Shown here: one piece after another, positions 39,712 to 50,023 of the stretch
How positions within the stretch are numbered: the first letter of the stretch is position 1
Layout of the letters: each line of letters starts with the position of its first letter
Assembly: GCA_003116975.1 (NCBI GenBank)
Contig: BGKB01000216.1
Span: 1-64,000 of the forward strand
Direction: 5' to 3'
DNA length: 64,000 nt
From: Aurantiochytrium sp. KH105
Lineage: Eukaryota > Sar > Bigyra > Thraustochytrida > Thraustochytriidae
Translations under genes and position numbers: made by a program
Notes under the pieces: generated by a model
Databases searched by the model: none
What the model saw: the letters and a program-made list of their open reading frames with translations, nothing else
Told to the model about the DNA's origin: nothing

Positions 39712-40231
39712 AGCAAAGGGCGTCGAGAACATCAATTTTCCACTTTGCCCTAGCGCAGGTGGTGGGGTGGGGAGGGGGGTTGGCCAGCAGCGCTGCATAT
39801 TATTCTTTCTTTCTTTATTCGAGAGTCAATTTATATGATTTCTGCCTTCTACCTTGACAAAGCACTGATGTTGATGCGCATGATAGCTGTGACGTATCAC
39901 AGAATCAACACGATGCATCACATGGCGACTCTGTTCCGCAACAAAACAACATGACAAGAATTCAGCTTTCAAGTCACAGACTAGTTCTGACGACTCGCTA
40001 CTCATTCCATGGAGCGAGCGAGACAAATCATTGGCAATTCTGACCCATTACATACTTTGTGTGTCACATATCTAAAGTCTACCTAGCGAGGAGGAGTGTA
40101 TTTCTGACTTACTCGTCTTTCTCTATATAAGAAAAGGAACGAACCAGACTCCCCGCTCGCCACACATGCAGCAGCACATCATCTCATCATTCACTAACGT
40201 AGCAATGTTTCAGCAGCAGCAAAAAGCAAGC
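39712..40231. other. Convergent 3' region of RRF and the formin gene
   Basis: Contains CCACTTTGCCC at about 39740, a G-rich run at 39758-39780 and short AT-rich stretches. No gene is seen. Confidence 0.4.
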
Positions 40232-43200
40232 CTAGCCTGAGCGCGAACCCTGCTGACGATTGTTGCGCCGCTCCTTGCGTGCCGCCGCATCACGCACCTT
40301 CTTCACCGTTGAACCGAATTCGGAGGTAAAGGCCAAAAGCTGCTGAAAGAGGTCCTCCGGGGGCATCGCCTTGGCGCTCTCACCCACATACTGACACAGC
40401 TTCTCGTAGGCCTCCTCCATGTCCTTGAAATCACGCGAAACCTCGTCAGATTTGGGCCGCGACTGCCGCAAAAAGGGCTCCGCAGCACGCAAAAAGTCAT
40501 CGTCATCTCCAGCTTTGGTCGCAGCATTGCACCCATGCTCAACGGCAGCGAGTCCCGAGCCAAGGCGCGCGACGTCCCCTGACAAGGTCTGCATGTTGCA
40601 TCGGGTGGCTTCGGCAAGATCAGGAAAGTCATCCGCAATTTCAAGAACGTGCGGGTCTTTCGCAATCAAATGCTCCACAATATACTGCAGCAGAGTTGTG
40701 TTTTGCGCAGATTTGGTCTGGCTCAGTTTCACGAGCGAGGCGAGGCGAACACCCTGGGCCTCGCCCTTCTCCGTTCCCTTATTGAGCTCGTTACCGACCT
40801 TGAGGATAATACTCAGAAGGCGAGCAAAGCGCGTGGACTCACGCACTCGATTGCTCGTCGTCCGCACGAGCTCGATGCGCCGCACAGCGTCGCGAGCCAT
40901 CTCGTCGAACTCCGACATGACTGTCAGCGCGCGAATGCGCTGCGAAAGGCGGGGAACACTGCCGATCGCATCAACAAAGCGCTCCGCAGGCCCAAGGAGA
41001 GAACGATCCCCTCCCCCGTCCACAAAGCTTTGCACAGCCTCGGTCTCATCGCCCTGGGGAAGGAACTCTTGCAATGAGGCCAAAGCATTTGGTCCGAATT
41101 TGCTCAGGTCCATTGCTCGTAGCGCGGCACCCACCTCGTACAGCTCTCGCCCGCCCTTCATGAGCGTTTTGGCAAAAATGCTCATGTTTTGTCGTCGTTT
41201 GGGGTCTGCGAGAAGCACCATCTCCTTGGGTTTTTTTGCCTTGTCGGCGCTCTCGTTGTCAGCTCCAAGCTTTTTCGGAGCGGCCTTGTTGGAAAACTCC
41301 GACTTGAGGTCGCCAAAGACTTCTGCAATCTCGATGTCGCTGCTGTCGACGCCACTGTCCCAAATGGTGCCTTCTGTGTCTTCCAGTACGTCCCAATGCA
41401 CGCGTTTCGTGTCTGACTTGGGACCCGTGACTTTCTTCTTTTTCACTGTGGCGGCCACTTTCGTCGTCACCTTGGTAGTGGTGGTTTTGCTCGTCTTTTG
41501 CTCGCCTGCGGAAGCTGCAGCGTCCTTGCGCGCCTTTTCTGCAGCGCGTTTCTTTTCGGCCTCGCGTTTGTCCAAAAGCATGGGGAGAAGACCAAAGGCA
41601 CAAAAAGTTTCGACATCATGAGCCTGCCAAAGTTCTTCACCAGTCAATTCGACCACTTTGGCGCGTCGATCACCCGCAACGCCACCTCGCAGTGTTGACA
41701 CACCTGCGCTTTGCTGCGCGCCTGAAGAGCCGGCCGTGGACACAGTTGCTGGGAGAGCTCCCGGACCATAGCTTCCAGCTCCGGGAAGGGTACCGACCGG
41801 TCCAAAATTGCCCATTTCTTCGCCACTACTGTACTCGTGGCCAAAACCTTGACCTCCTTGAGCTCGGGAGCGATGATCGGGACCTCCTACTCCGTATGTG
41901 CCACCACGTTGGTTCTCCTGAGCGCCAGACGCCCCGAAGCCAGATCCGGTACCACTACCCATGCCGTCGCCGAAACTATTGCCCGTGTTGAAGCCAGAAC
42001 CACTGCCAAAGTCAGAACTCGGACCATTGCCAGAACCAGGACCATAACCAGAACCATAACCAGTACCGGCACCAGCACCGGCACCAGCACCGGCACCAGC
42101 ACCAGCACCACCAACGCCATGACCCATGGCTGAACCGTCTTTGGAACCAGCACCAGGAAGATCTGACGGATACCCAGCGGAGTCATTTCCATTGCCATGT
42201 TGAAATCTGTAATTGTCAAAAAAGGAGAAGATGCTGCTTCTCGAGGCTGGGACCTGTGGGCGGTCGTCAAAGTCCGACAAGCCTGTGTGTGCTGGCTTCA
42301 TCAAGGAGCTTGAGGAGGAAGAAGACTCTGTCAGAGTTGACTGTGGCTGAGCGCCAGCATTCGCATCTGCGTCACGCGTCCGTCGGGTCGTCGTGAAATC
42401 AAAACGATTGACCACCGCGGGCGACGTGTCTTGTCCATCGCCGCCTCCTTCTCCTCCTTTTTCTCCTTTGTGTTGCCCATATGTGTATGCCCCGTGACCC
42501 GAGGAGCGCTGTTCTTTAAGCTCCTTCTGCTTCGATTGCATTGTGGACATCCAGGTCGGCCGGGGTTCCCTTGCTGCAGTCTCAATACCTTTGGCATGGG
42601 TGGTGTCACCAGGATGCGGAAGAGGTAATGGCGAGGCGGCCTTGACCTCGATGAGATCGTTTTCGCCTGCTTCCTCACTCTCCTCCGCGCCCGCGTCGAA
42701 GCCACCCTGTGCACCTTCGAAATTACTGCTGCTGTGTTTGTTAGCAAATTCAATGGGAGACCTTGGCAGCATGTTGCGTTCGTCTTGGAGGGTCGAACGA
42801 GGAGAATGGCCTCTACGGCGAAAGATGCTACGCGAAGCGCCAGGAAAGGCATCGCGACGCGCCCTCGAAGCGTCCCTTGATTCATGCACGTCCGCATTAC
42901 GCAAAAGCAAGTCCTGCTCCTCGAGACTTTCCAGCAAATGGTGTACCTCGCGAGGAAAGCGTGGCGCAAAACGTGACTGCAATTCCTTGGCCGAAATGCT
43001 ACCATGCGAATTAACCGTTTGCATGACGCGCGATTGAAAGCTCATTGATGGCGCATCATGTACCTGATGCATGCGATCAAGAGTGCGCTGCACCAGGAAG
43101 CGGTCGTATCGCCGCGATTCATCGGCGAAGGAAGAACCACCTGAAGTGCTGGAGACCAATGTCGGCTGGTCAAAGGTGCGGGCATACATCGACGGCAGAG

Positions 43201-45116
43201 CCTCTGCATGGGAAGAGGAGAGCCCGTCTTCGATGGTGCCGGCCTCACTGTCGACGAGCTCGCCCCTCGCGCGTGCAGTGCGCACCGTGTCGAGGAGATT
43301 GAGCGCCTCAGCGGTATCAGGATGATTCTTGCCGACGGTCGCGCGGCGTGCAGCGTATGAGCGTTCGCACAACTCATGGGCGGCGCCCAGGTTCCCAAGC
43401 TGGTATTCAGTGAAGCCGAGACTCAATTCGACCTCGGCAACTTCGAGAGATTGCGGACCAAAAATGAGCTCTCGCACCTGCCTGGCAAGAGCGAATTCCC
43501 GACGCGCTTCGGCTGGTTTACCGTGCAAGCGCAATAACAGACCAAGATTGTACCGACTGTCGGCTGTGAATCGATGATTTGTGCCCAATTGCTCGATGCG
43601 AATGGAAAGGGCTCGTTGGCAAAAATCGATGGCCTCCGCGTATTGACCGCGGTGCGTGTAGAACGCGGAAATGACGTTGTAGCAGTCACTTGTAGCAATG
43701 TGATTCGGTCCAAAGAGGTTTTCAGTCTTGCGCATGTATTCTGCGTAGCGGACTCTCGCCTCTTCATATTCCTTTGCGATCATGTATAACTCTGCAAGCA
43801 TCGAGTACAAGGCCACGTTTGTCGTTTCGTCCTCGTAAGGTTCTGACCTGACGAGTTTTTCACTTTGTCGAAGGTAGAATCGCGCTTCTGCAAAGTCGTC
43901 CAACTTAAAGTACGCCCTTGTCAGCACCATGCATTCTGTGTTTGTGCAGCGATATAGAATAAAAAGAAAAGGAAAAGAAAGCCCATTGTTAGTAATCGAG
44001 TGCTTTACGCCTGTTGTCTTGCCTGTCTGCTCGTTGCGGGGAATCAAGAGAATAGATATACAAGAGGAAGAAAAAAAACAAAGCAAGCGGCTGTGTGTGT
44101 GCTCAGATCGTCTGTCTGCCCAGTGATCTGGGCACTGGAATGTCGCTACATCAGGGCTCACAAGGACGCAAGTGACGTTTGCTTCCAGATCTCACGCAGC
44201 CAAGCGATCGTTTCCAACCAGCCATAAGCGCAAGATCTTGAATGGATGACTCACGCATTTGCATAGTTGTCCCTGTGTTGCTCTCAGGACACCGAAACAA
44301 AGTGAGATCCGATGCAAGCACCTCCAATTGCTCCCCTTTCGTTGATTGAGCATGAGTTCGCCAACTTCCCTTGACCTAAGCCGGTGCCCCCCGCTACACT
44401 TTTCATGCTTTAAGAGCACCTCGCATGGGAAGGAATCCCGAGGGATCTAGTCCGAGAAATGTGACGCAAAGAAGGGATTTGAGCAACCGTTGGGAGCGCG
44501 TGCGCAGCCTCGGTGTATTAGGTTAGGGGGACACAGAGAAATACTCTGCGCCGGATTGCGTTGAGGCTGGACTAGGCCATGGAATGAGCGCTCATGTATG
44601 AGGGCAAATGGAAGGGAGAAGAGGGGAAGGCAGGGCTTGCGATAAGATCCACGGACGTCTCGGCGACGGTCAACATCATTGCACGATTTCTGGATGGACG
44701 TGGCTTCCCTACGCAACGAGCGACTCCAAGCAGGACCCCGAGAGGGTTCAAGAGTTGACATGACAAGCTATGTGTTCGAATGCAAACGTACCAGGAAGAG
44801 CTTCGCTCGTGGACCCAAGTCCTTGTGTCTCCATGATCCGGACGCTTTCGAGCGCCTTGGTGATCGCTGAGCGCGCATTGCCTTGCGCAAGGCATTTCAC
44901 GCTTTCGGCGCGAAGCGAGTCGCGCTTCTCGAGAGGGGTGGTCAGGTCGCCAGACAGCCAAAGCTTGCCCTGCGAGATTCCTGCGTGGCTACGGCGGCCT
45001 TTGCGCTCGGACGCTGGGGTGGTCGCGTACAGAAACTGGCTTGGCAACCTCGTCGCCTCGGCGCTGCTGGCGGCGTGCGAAGCCGCCAGCTCACGGCCTC
45101 GGCCTCCCTGGCGCAT
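40232..45116 (-). CDS. TPR-formin (FH2) with two inferred introns
   Basis: Exon 3 (40232-43935) encodes tetratricopeptide repeats of kinesin-light-chain type (about 43100-43935, e.g. AEARFYLRQSEKLV, HRGQYAEAIDFCQRAL, ADSRYNLGLLLRLHGKPAEA). A long disordered Gly/Ser/Pro region follows with a GAGAGAG tract, then a C-terminal FH2 domain (about 41410-40330: KRVHWDVLED, MSIFAKTLMKGG, ILKVGNELNKGTEKGEAQGVRLASLVKLSQTKS). FH2 domains nucleate and elongate actin filaments. Exon 3 is open further up to 44161, but that part is intronic: a branch point, a pyrimidine tract and CAG lie before 43935. Exon 2 (44255-44335) and exon 1 (44792 to about 45116) join in frame and extend the helical repeat. The start ATG (45116, or 45317) is uncertain. 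Confidence 0.75.
43936..44254 (-). other. Spliceosomal intron 2 of the formin gene (inferred)
   Basis: Minus strand: donor GTGAGT beginning at 44254, branch-point-like TTACTAAC at about 43988-43995, a T/C-rich tract, and acceptor ACACAG ending at 43936. Removal (319 bases) joins exon 2 in frame with exon 3. Confidence 0.7.
44336..44791 (-). other. Spliceosomal intron 1 of the formin gene (tentative)
   Basis: Donor GTACGT begins at 44791. The chosen acceptor AAAG ends at 44336 and keeps frame (…SEALP-G-EQLEVLAS…), but it lacks a clear pyrimidine tract, so the exact acceptor may differ. Confidence 0.4.
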
Positions 45117-46006
45117 GCTCTTCGCTTTCTCCGCAGCCTGCACTGCGTGTGCCTGCAGCCCGGCCTCCGGTCGCCCGTTTCCCGCGGCGCTGCGCACGCG
45201 CGCGCGCCCGCTTGCACGCGCCCGCGCACGCGCACGTGCAGGCCGTGCGTCTCGATCAATCTGTATCCTCGCCGCCGATGCGCGATGGCGCCGCGCTCGC
45301 GCCGCGCGGCCGCCCAACCGCCTGCCTGCGCGCGCGGCCGTCCTCCGCGCGGCCGGTCCCGGCTCGCCGCCCGCGCTCGCGCCGCCTCCGCCGGGCGCGC
45401 CGCCTGCGCTGGCTGGCGTCTGCGTGCTCGAGGTCTGCTTCGCCTCCGCTCCTTATTCTCTCTCTCTCTCTCTCTCTGCGATGCCGGCGCTTATTACGAG
45501 ACAGACACAGTCAGACAGACAGACAGACAGACAGACAGAGAGAGACTCTGCGAGAGCACACACAAGGGAGGAAAGGAAAGGGAAGGGGAGGGGAGGAAAG
45601 GGAGAAGGCAGCGGCAGAGAGAAAGAAATGCTTAGATCCGTTGACTTGCGCGGGGCGCCGCGAGCCGTGCGGACTCCTGGCGGCCGAGCGGGAATGGCAG
45701 TGAGGATGAAAGGGTGAGCGCGCCTCGCCGAGAAGAGAAGAGAAGAGAAGAGATGAAATGAGGTTGCGCTGGGGCGGGTCGAGCGGGCGAGAGCCGGTCG
45801 CGGGAGTCGTGGGCCATTGTTCTTCTTTTGGGTTTCCGAGCCAAAGTGTTATTTTGCTCTTGTCAAAGTGCAAATCGTTCGTGGCGGGGCCAGCGGAAAG
45901 TGATACACTTTATGGACAAAGTTACGTACAGGCGACACGATGTGTTAATTGATAGTATTCACGGCTTTTCGCGATGGAATTGTCGCATATGATGACAGTT
46001 CGTATT
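45117..46006. other. GC-rich 5' region of the formin gene and 3' flank of the oxygenase
   Basis: Very GC-rich to about 45430. It is followed by (TC)n at 45450-45477, (ACAG)n at 45508-45540, purine-rich runs at 45545-45610 and (GAGAA)n at 45733-45753. No supported gene besides a possible longer exon 1 to 45317. Confidence 0.45.
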
Positions 46007-46981
46007 CTAAAGTTCGTCGCGATGGAAAGCGCGGTGCACCTTGCCATCCAGAAAGGTCTTGAACTGATGAGCTTTGTCGCAAGAAAACCACATGGAAAAG
46101 GCATAGCGCGTCCCCCGGGTGACGGGCGTGAAGCGGTGAGGGTTTTCTTGACCTGAAGAAAAGGTGATGAAGCGACCACGTCGAGGCCGAACGACTGTGG
46201 GATTGCCCTCATCGAGGAAAACGAACTCGCCACCATCAAAATCCTCGCCATGTGTTGTGAGATAGACGAGACCGCTCATGTCATAATGCGGCGTGTTGTC
46301 CTTGTCGACGTGTGGATGCCAGTACTCGTCGTGGAGCTCGAGTGGCGTCCACGACTCGTTGCCAACGATGCGTGCTACAAAGGTGGGAGCGGTGAAGTAG
46401 AGCGTTTCGAGATTATTGACCTCCATGATCCGTTCTCTAATGCGATCAAACATTTGCGCGTACACCTTGTACTCCTCGCTCGTGAACGAGACAGGGGAGT
46501 CGCCGCCGTAAATGGTTTGCACGCCCATACCGTCCTTCATGAAGCCGCCGTTCACGTCAAGAATGGTTGGACCGCCCGTGTCTCCTCGGCTGCTGGCCAT
46601 GCCCTTTTCGACCATGCGCAGGAGGATATCGATTTCTTCGTCCGAGATGAAGGCATCCTCAACATGGCGCCAGGTTTCGGGAACGTGGCAGCCCTCGACG
46701 AGGCGCTCTCCGTTCGGCAGAGGTGCTCGCTGCACGGCTTCACGCCATGGCGTCTCGAGCACTTCCGCCGTCACAAGGCGGCCTCCGGCGTTGCTGCTCC
46801 CCGTCGCGAGGCTCGAGAGCGTGACGGCAAGGGCCACGACGGCGAGGGCCACCATGCTCGCGATGGAGGTCTTGCTCCGGGGCGACTGCAGGAGCTTTTT
46901 GCCACGCGCACTACGCGACGACCGCGCCCGCGCCATCTCTTTGGCGCGGGCCTGTGCCCTCTGGATTTCCGCCGACGCCAT
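46007..46981 (-). CDS. ER membrane 2-oxoglutarate/Fe(II) oxygenase (OGFOD3/P4H-like)
   Basis: 324 residues. A basic cytoplasmic head is followed by one membrane segment (about 40-62, SIASMVALAVVALAVTL), making a type II protein, and then a lumenal oxygenase domain. Iron ligands are visible as the HxD motif in YWHPHVDKDN (His 224, Asp 226) and the distal His 282 in ENPHRF. The 2-oxoglutarate-binding basic residue lies in GTRYAFSMWF. FDGGEFVFLDEGN and VRPRRGRFITFSSG give the strand framework, and the wording is closest to OGFOD3 among the prolyl-hydroxylase-like enzymes I know. The C-terminus is RDEL, an HDEL/KDEL-type retrieval signal. It should hydroxylate a secretory substrate; which one is unknown. 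Confidence 0.85.
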   Translation of the reverse strand: MASAEIQRAQARAKEMARARSSRSARGKKLLQSPRSKTSIASMVALAVVALAVTLSSLATGSSNAGGRLVTAEVLETPWREAVQRAPLPNGERLVEGCHVPETWRHVEDAFISDEEIDILLRMVEKGMASSRGDTGGPTILDVNGGFMKDGMGVQTIYGGDSPVSFTSEEYKVYAQMFDRIRERIMEVNNLETLYFTAPTFVARIVGNESWTPLELHDEYWHPHVDKDNTPHYDMSGLVYLTTHGEDFDGGEFVFLDEGNPTVVRPRRGRFITFSSGQENPHRFTPVTRGTRYAFSMWFSCDKAHQFKTFLDGKVHRAFHRDEL

Positions 46982-47687
46982 CGCCGTTCGTGGTGTGAGC
47001 GACCACTGATTGCCTGTTTGGCGATCTGGGATCGGGCGGTTGGCCGCGTGCGTTATTGATCAACCAATCATCGAACGAAGATTTTTTGACCAGGGGCGGG
47101 TACGAGACCGCGGCGAGGCTCAATGTCAGTGCATTGCGTTCATGCATCCGCCTGCCGCAGCCGCTGCCGCGGTTTCTGCACGCGTCATGCGATAGCCTCT
47201 GTCGACGGCAGCTTGAGTCCCCGCCGTGAAACTTGATGCAGTTGCAGATGGCATCAGCTGCAGCAGCAGTGCAGCGAGCGATGCCAGTGGGGACTAGCAG
47301 CGTGAGGCGGAGACGTGAAATGGAGACCTGCTGCTGCATCTCCAGTGCGGCGGTATACTACGGCGGCTTCATCAGGCTGATCGATACTGTTACGAGAAAA
47401 CCGGAGCATGCTGCTGATGATGACTGCGACTGCGGGCATCTTCCATTCTGAATCCGAATCCGATCTCGAATAGGAACGTGTAAAATAGCGAATCAGACCA
47501 TTGGTCAATTCTAGAAACCTTGGGCTCACCCTGGCCCAGGCCTAGTTTGATGATGATGATAGACGATGGATGATAATGAGAATAATAAATGTTGTTGTTG
47601 CTCTTAGGCCCTAGTTTACATGTCTAGGAGTGACACACGAGGATTTCGGCTGTGGCTAGTGGTCTTGACCAGCTGCAGATCGAAGCA
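46982..47687. other. Intergenic region between the oxygenase and peptidyl-tRNA hydrolase
   Basis: Includes a CAGCTGCAG-rich spot at 47240-47275, and an ATGATG repeat at 47550-47575 in the 3' flank of the hydrolase. No gene is seen. Confidence 0.4.
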
Positions 47688-48437
47688 TCATGCGCTCGCG
47701 GCACGCTCGATTTCATCGCATACGCGCGAGAGGAATCCGTCACGGTCTTTAATGGCCTCAATCTCGTCACGTGAAAAGTTGCCGAGCACATGAGCGGACA
47801 CCGCCGCTCCCCGTGCAGATGGGCGCCCGATGCCAACTTGCACGCGACGAAAGTCATCAGAGCCGAGGTGCTCGATCACGGAGCGCACGCCGTTGTGGCC
47901 GGATGCGCTGCCGCGTTGTTTCCAGCGAAAGTTGGCAAAGGGGCGATCGAGATCGTCGTGGACGACGACCAGGTTTGCACTGGCATCCCGAGGCTTCTTG
48001 GCACGCAGGAATTGTCGCAAGACCGCGGCCGCGGCCTTGCCGTTCTCGTTCATGAAGAGACGCGGCTCCACCAGGATGAGGTCCTCGTCGCTGGCCACAT
48101 TGGCTGCGCAGTCGCGGCGCGCGGCCCAGGCGACGCCCCTGCGCTCCGCGAGCCTCCGCACGACCTGCGTGCCAACCGAGTGCCGCGTCCACTCGCTGCC
48201 AAAGTTGCCGAGCCCGACGACCACGAGCCGCTTCTTCATCGTTCCCGCCGCTCCGAGCGCCGCGTCCGCGTCTGCAGCTGCGTCCGCCTCCTCTCCCGCG
48301 CCGCCGTCTCGGCCGTCCCGCACGGCGCCGCGCGCCGTGGTCGCGAGCGGCAGCGGCACCAGCTCTGCCGCCCACCTGCGCAGCGCCGCGCGCAGCCCCA
48401 GCGCCAGCGCCTTGGCCACGACCCAGGTCCCGCTCAT
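47688..48437 (-). CDS. Peptidyl-tRNA hydrolase, bacterial type
   Basis: 249 residues from 48437. An internal ATG at 48239 (MKKRLVVVGLGN) would give the bare enzyme of 183 residues, so the Ala/Arg-rich 66-residue head may be an organelle-targeting peptide or alternative-start form. The enzyme cleaves peptidyl-tRNA released by stalled ribosomes. Seen: GLGN, the catalytic His in TRHSVG, MNENGKA, the HDDLD acid, GHNGVRSVIEHLGSDDF and VGIGRP. The residue after the catalytic His is Ser where most relatives have Asn. No introns. The upstream DHAK gene is divergent, 1.6 kb away. Confidence 0.92.
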   Translation of the reverse strand: MSGTWVVAKALALGLRAALRRWAAELVPLPLATTARGAVRDGRDGGAGEEADAAADADAALGAAGTMKKRLVVVGLGNFGSEWTRHSVGTQVVRRLAERRGVAWAARRDCAANVASDEDLILVEPRLFMNENGKAAAAVLRQFLRAKKPRDASANLVVVHDDLDRPFANFRWKQRGSASGHNGVRSVIEHLGSDDFRRVQVGIGRPSARGAAVSAHVLGNFSRDEIEAIKDRDGFLSRVCDEIERAASA

Positions 48438-50023
48438 CGCGGCCTGCCGCTCCCCCCGCCGGCCGCCGCGACGCCCGCCTTCTTCTCCGCGACCTCCGCG
48501 TCCTCCCCGGCGTCCCCCTCCGCCTGCGGCGTCCAGCTGCAGCTGCTGGCACGTCGCTCATCGCGATTTCCGTGCTCCATGATTTTGGTGCCGCGGCGTG
48601 CCGCGGCCATGCACGATTCTGGCTGCCGCGGCAGCTGCCATGGCTGCTGGCGCCCGGCCCGGGGCTCCGACACGCGCGGGCGCGGAAGAACCCGTCTCGG
48701 AGGCCGGGTCCGGGCTGTCGATCCTCGCCGCGGCCGTCGTCGCCCTCGAGCCCGGCCGCCAGCGCGGCTCGTCACTCGTCGACGGCGGCCCCGCTTTGTG
48801 CCAGGCCGTGGCTCCCGCCAGGATACGGAGCCCGGAAACGCAGCCAGCTGCAGCTAGCCGTGCACGCGCTGCGCGCTTTATGCACGCGGCAGACGCTCAC
48901 GCTCGCTCGCACGGCGCACGCACGCACGCACGCAGACGCTTCCCGGAACCGGCGCGGAGAAGCCCCGCCTCCCGCCTGCCGCGCCCTCGCGCGGTCTCCG
49001 TCTCCGCGCGCGGACCCGGCGAACCGGCGCTGGCGGTGGCGTACGCGGCGCGGCCCGGTCGTCATCGTGGTTGTCGTCATGGCCATGGCTCATCACCAAT
49101 CACCAGTCAGCGCCGGGCCGCGCAGGCGTCCGAGGAGGGCGCGCGACGCTGCGGCAGCCCGAGGGCGGCCGCCTGCGCCTGGCTGGCTGCCTGACTGCCT
49201 GACTGCGACCGCGAGCAGGATCGGGATCAGCAGCGGCGGCTTCTGCAGCAGCTGCAGCGGCAGCGAAATGCGACGAGGTTCGGGGGGCCGCGGGGGGCCG
49301 AGGAATCCTGGTCTTCCTCTCCCTCTCACACACTATTTCCTCGCACGCTGACGCTCGTCTCGCACTGTATCACGCTCCCTGGACCACTGCTGCAGCAGCT
49401 GCTGCAGCTGCTTCCTCGAATTCCGGAAGCCGCGCCTCGTCGGCGAGGCACTCGCCCTGCACCGCCCGCAGCGCTGCAGCGGCCGCTGCCGCGGCTTCCT
49501 CTCCTCCCCGGCGCCTCCACCATGCCCGTTTCCTCCTGCATCTTCAGCCCGCGCTCATGCTCGCCGTCCTCATCGCCTTCCTCGCGGCGCTGCTGCTGCA
49601 GCTGCTCTTCTTCGCGCCTGCCTTCTGCTGCGCTGCGCCTCGCCTCGCCTCGCTCCCTTCCTGCCGCCGCCGCTTCTTCCTGCGCGGGCTCTGCGTCGCC
49701 GCCCGCGGAGAGGCAGGACTGACGGGGGCAAGATCCGCGCCGAGGAGCCGCCAGAAACCTGCGCCTGCTCCGGCACTGGCCGCACGGCCTGCGCTCTTGC
49801 GCTGCTCTGCTGCTGCTTTCGTTTGATCGGCGGCCGCGAGCTGCAGCTGCAGCAGCAGCTGCTTGCGGTGCTCGGGCCGGCAGAACCAGAACGAGGCGGC
49901 GATTGGGATCGACCTCGAGCCAGCTCTCGCACCTGTGAAGAGAGAGACAAGGCGGACCGCGAGCGACGAGGGAGGCAGACAGCAAGCAGAGCAGGCTTAG
50001 TCGGGCCGGCAGGAGAGGAGAGG
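48438..50023. promoter_or_regulatory. Divergent GC-rich promoter region of PTH and dihydroxyacetone kinase
   Basis: 1.6 kb, very GC-rich, with (CGCA)n at 48918-48934. Repeated CAGCTGCAG motifs lie at about 48531, 48846, 49246, 49390, 49597 and 49840. All long frames are low-complexity shadows, and no gene could be supported. Confidence 0.4.

Noticed and set aside
43936-44161. N-terminal ~77 residues of the long formin frame
   Set aside because: The stretch contains a branch point, pyrimidine tract and CAG acceptor and is best read as intron.
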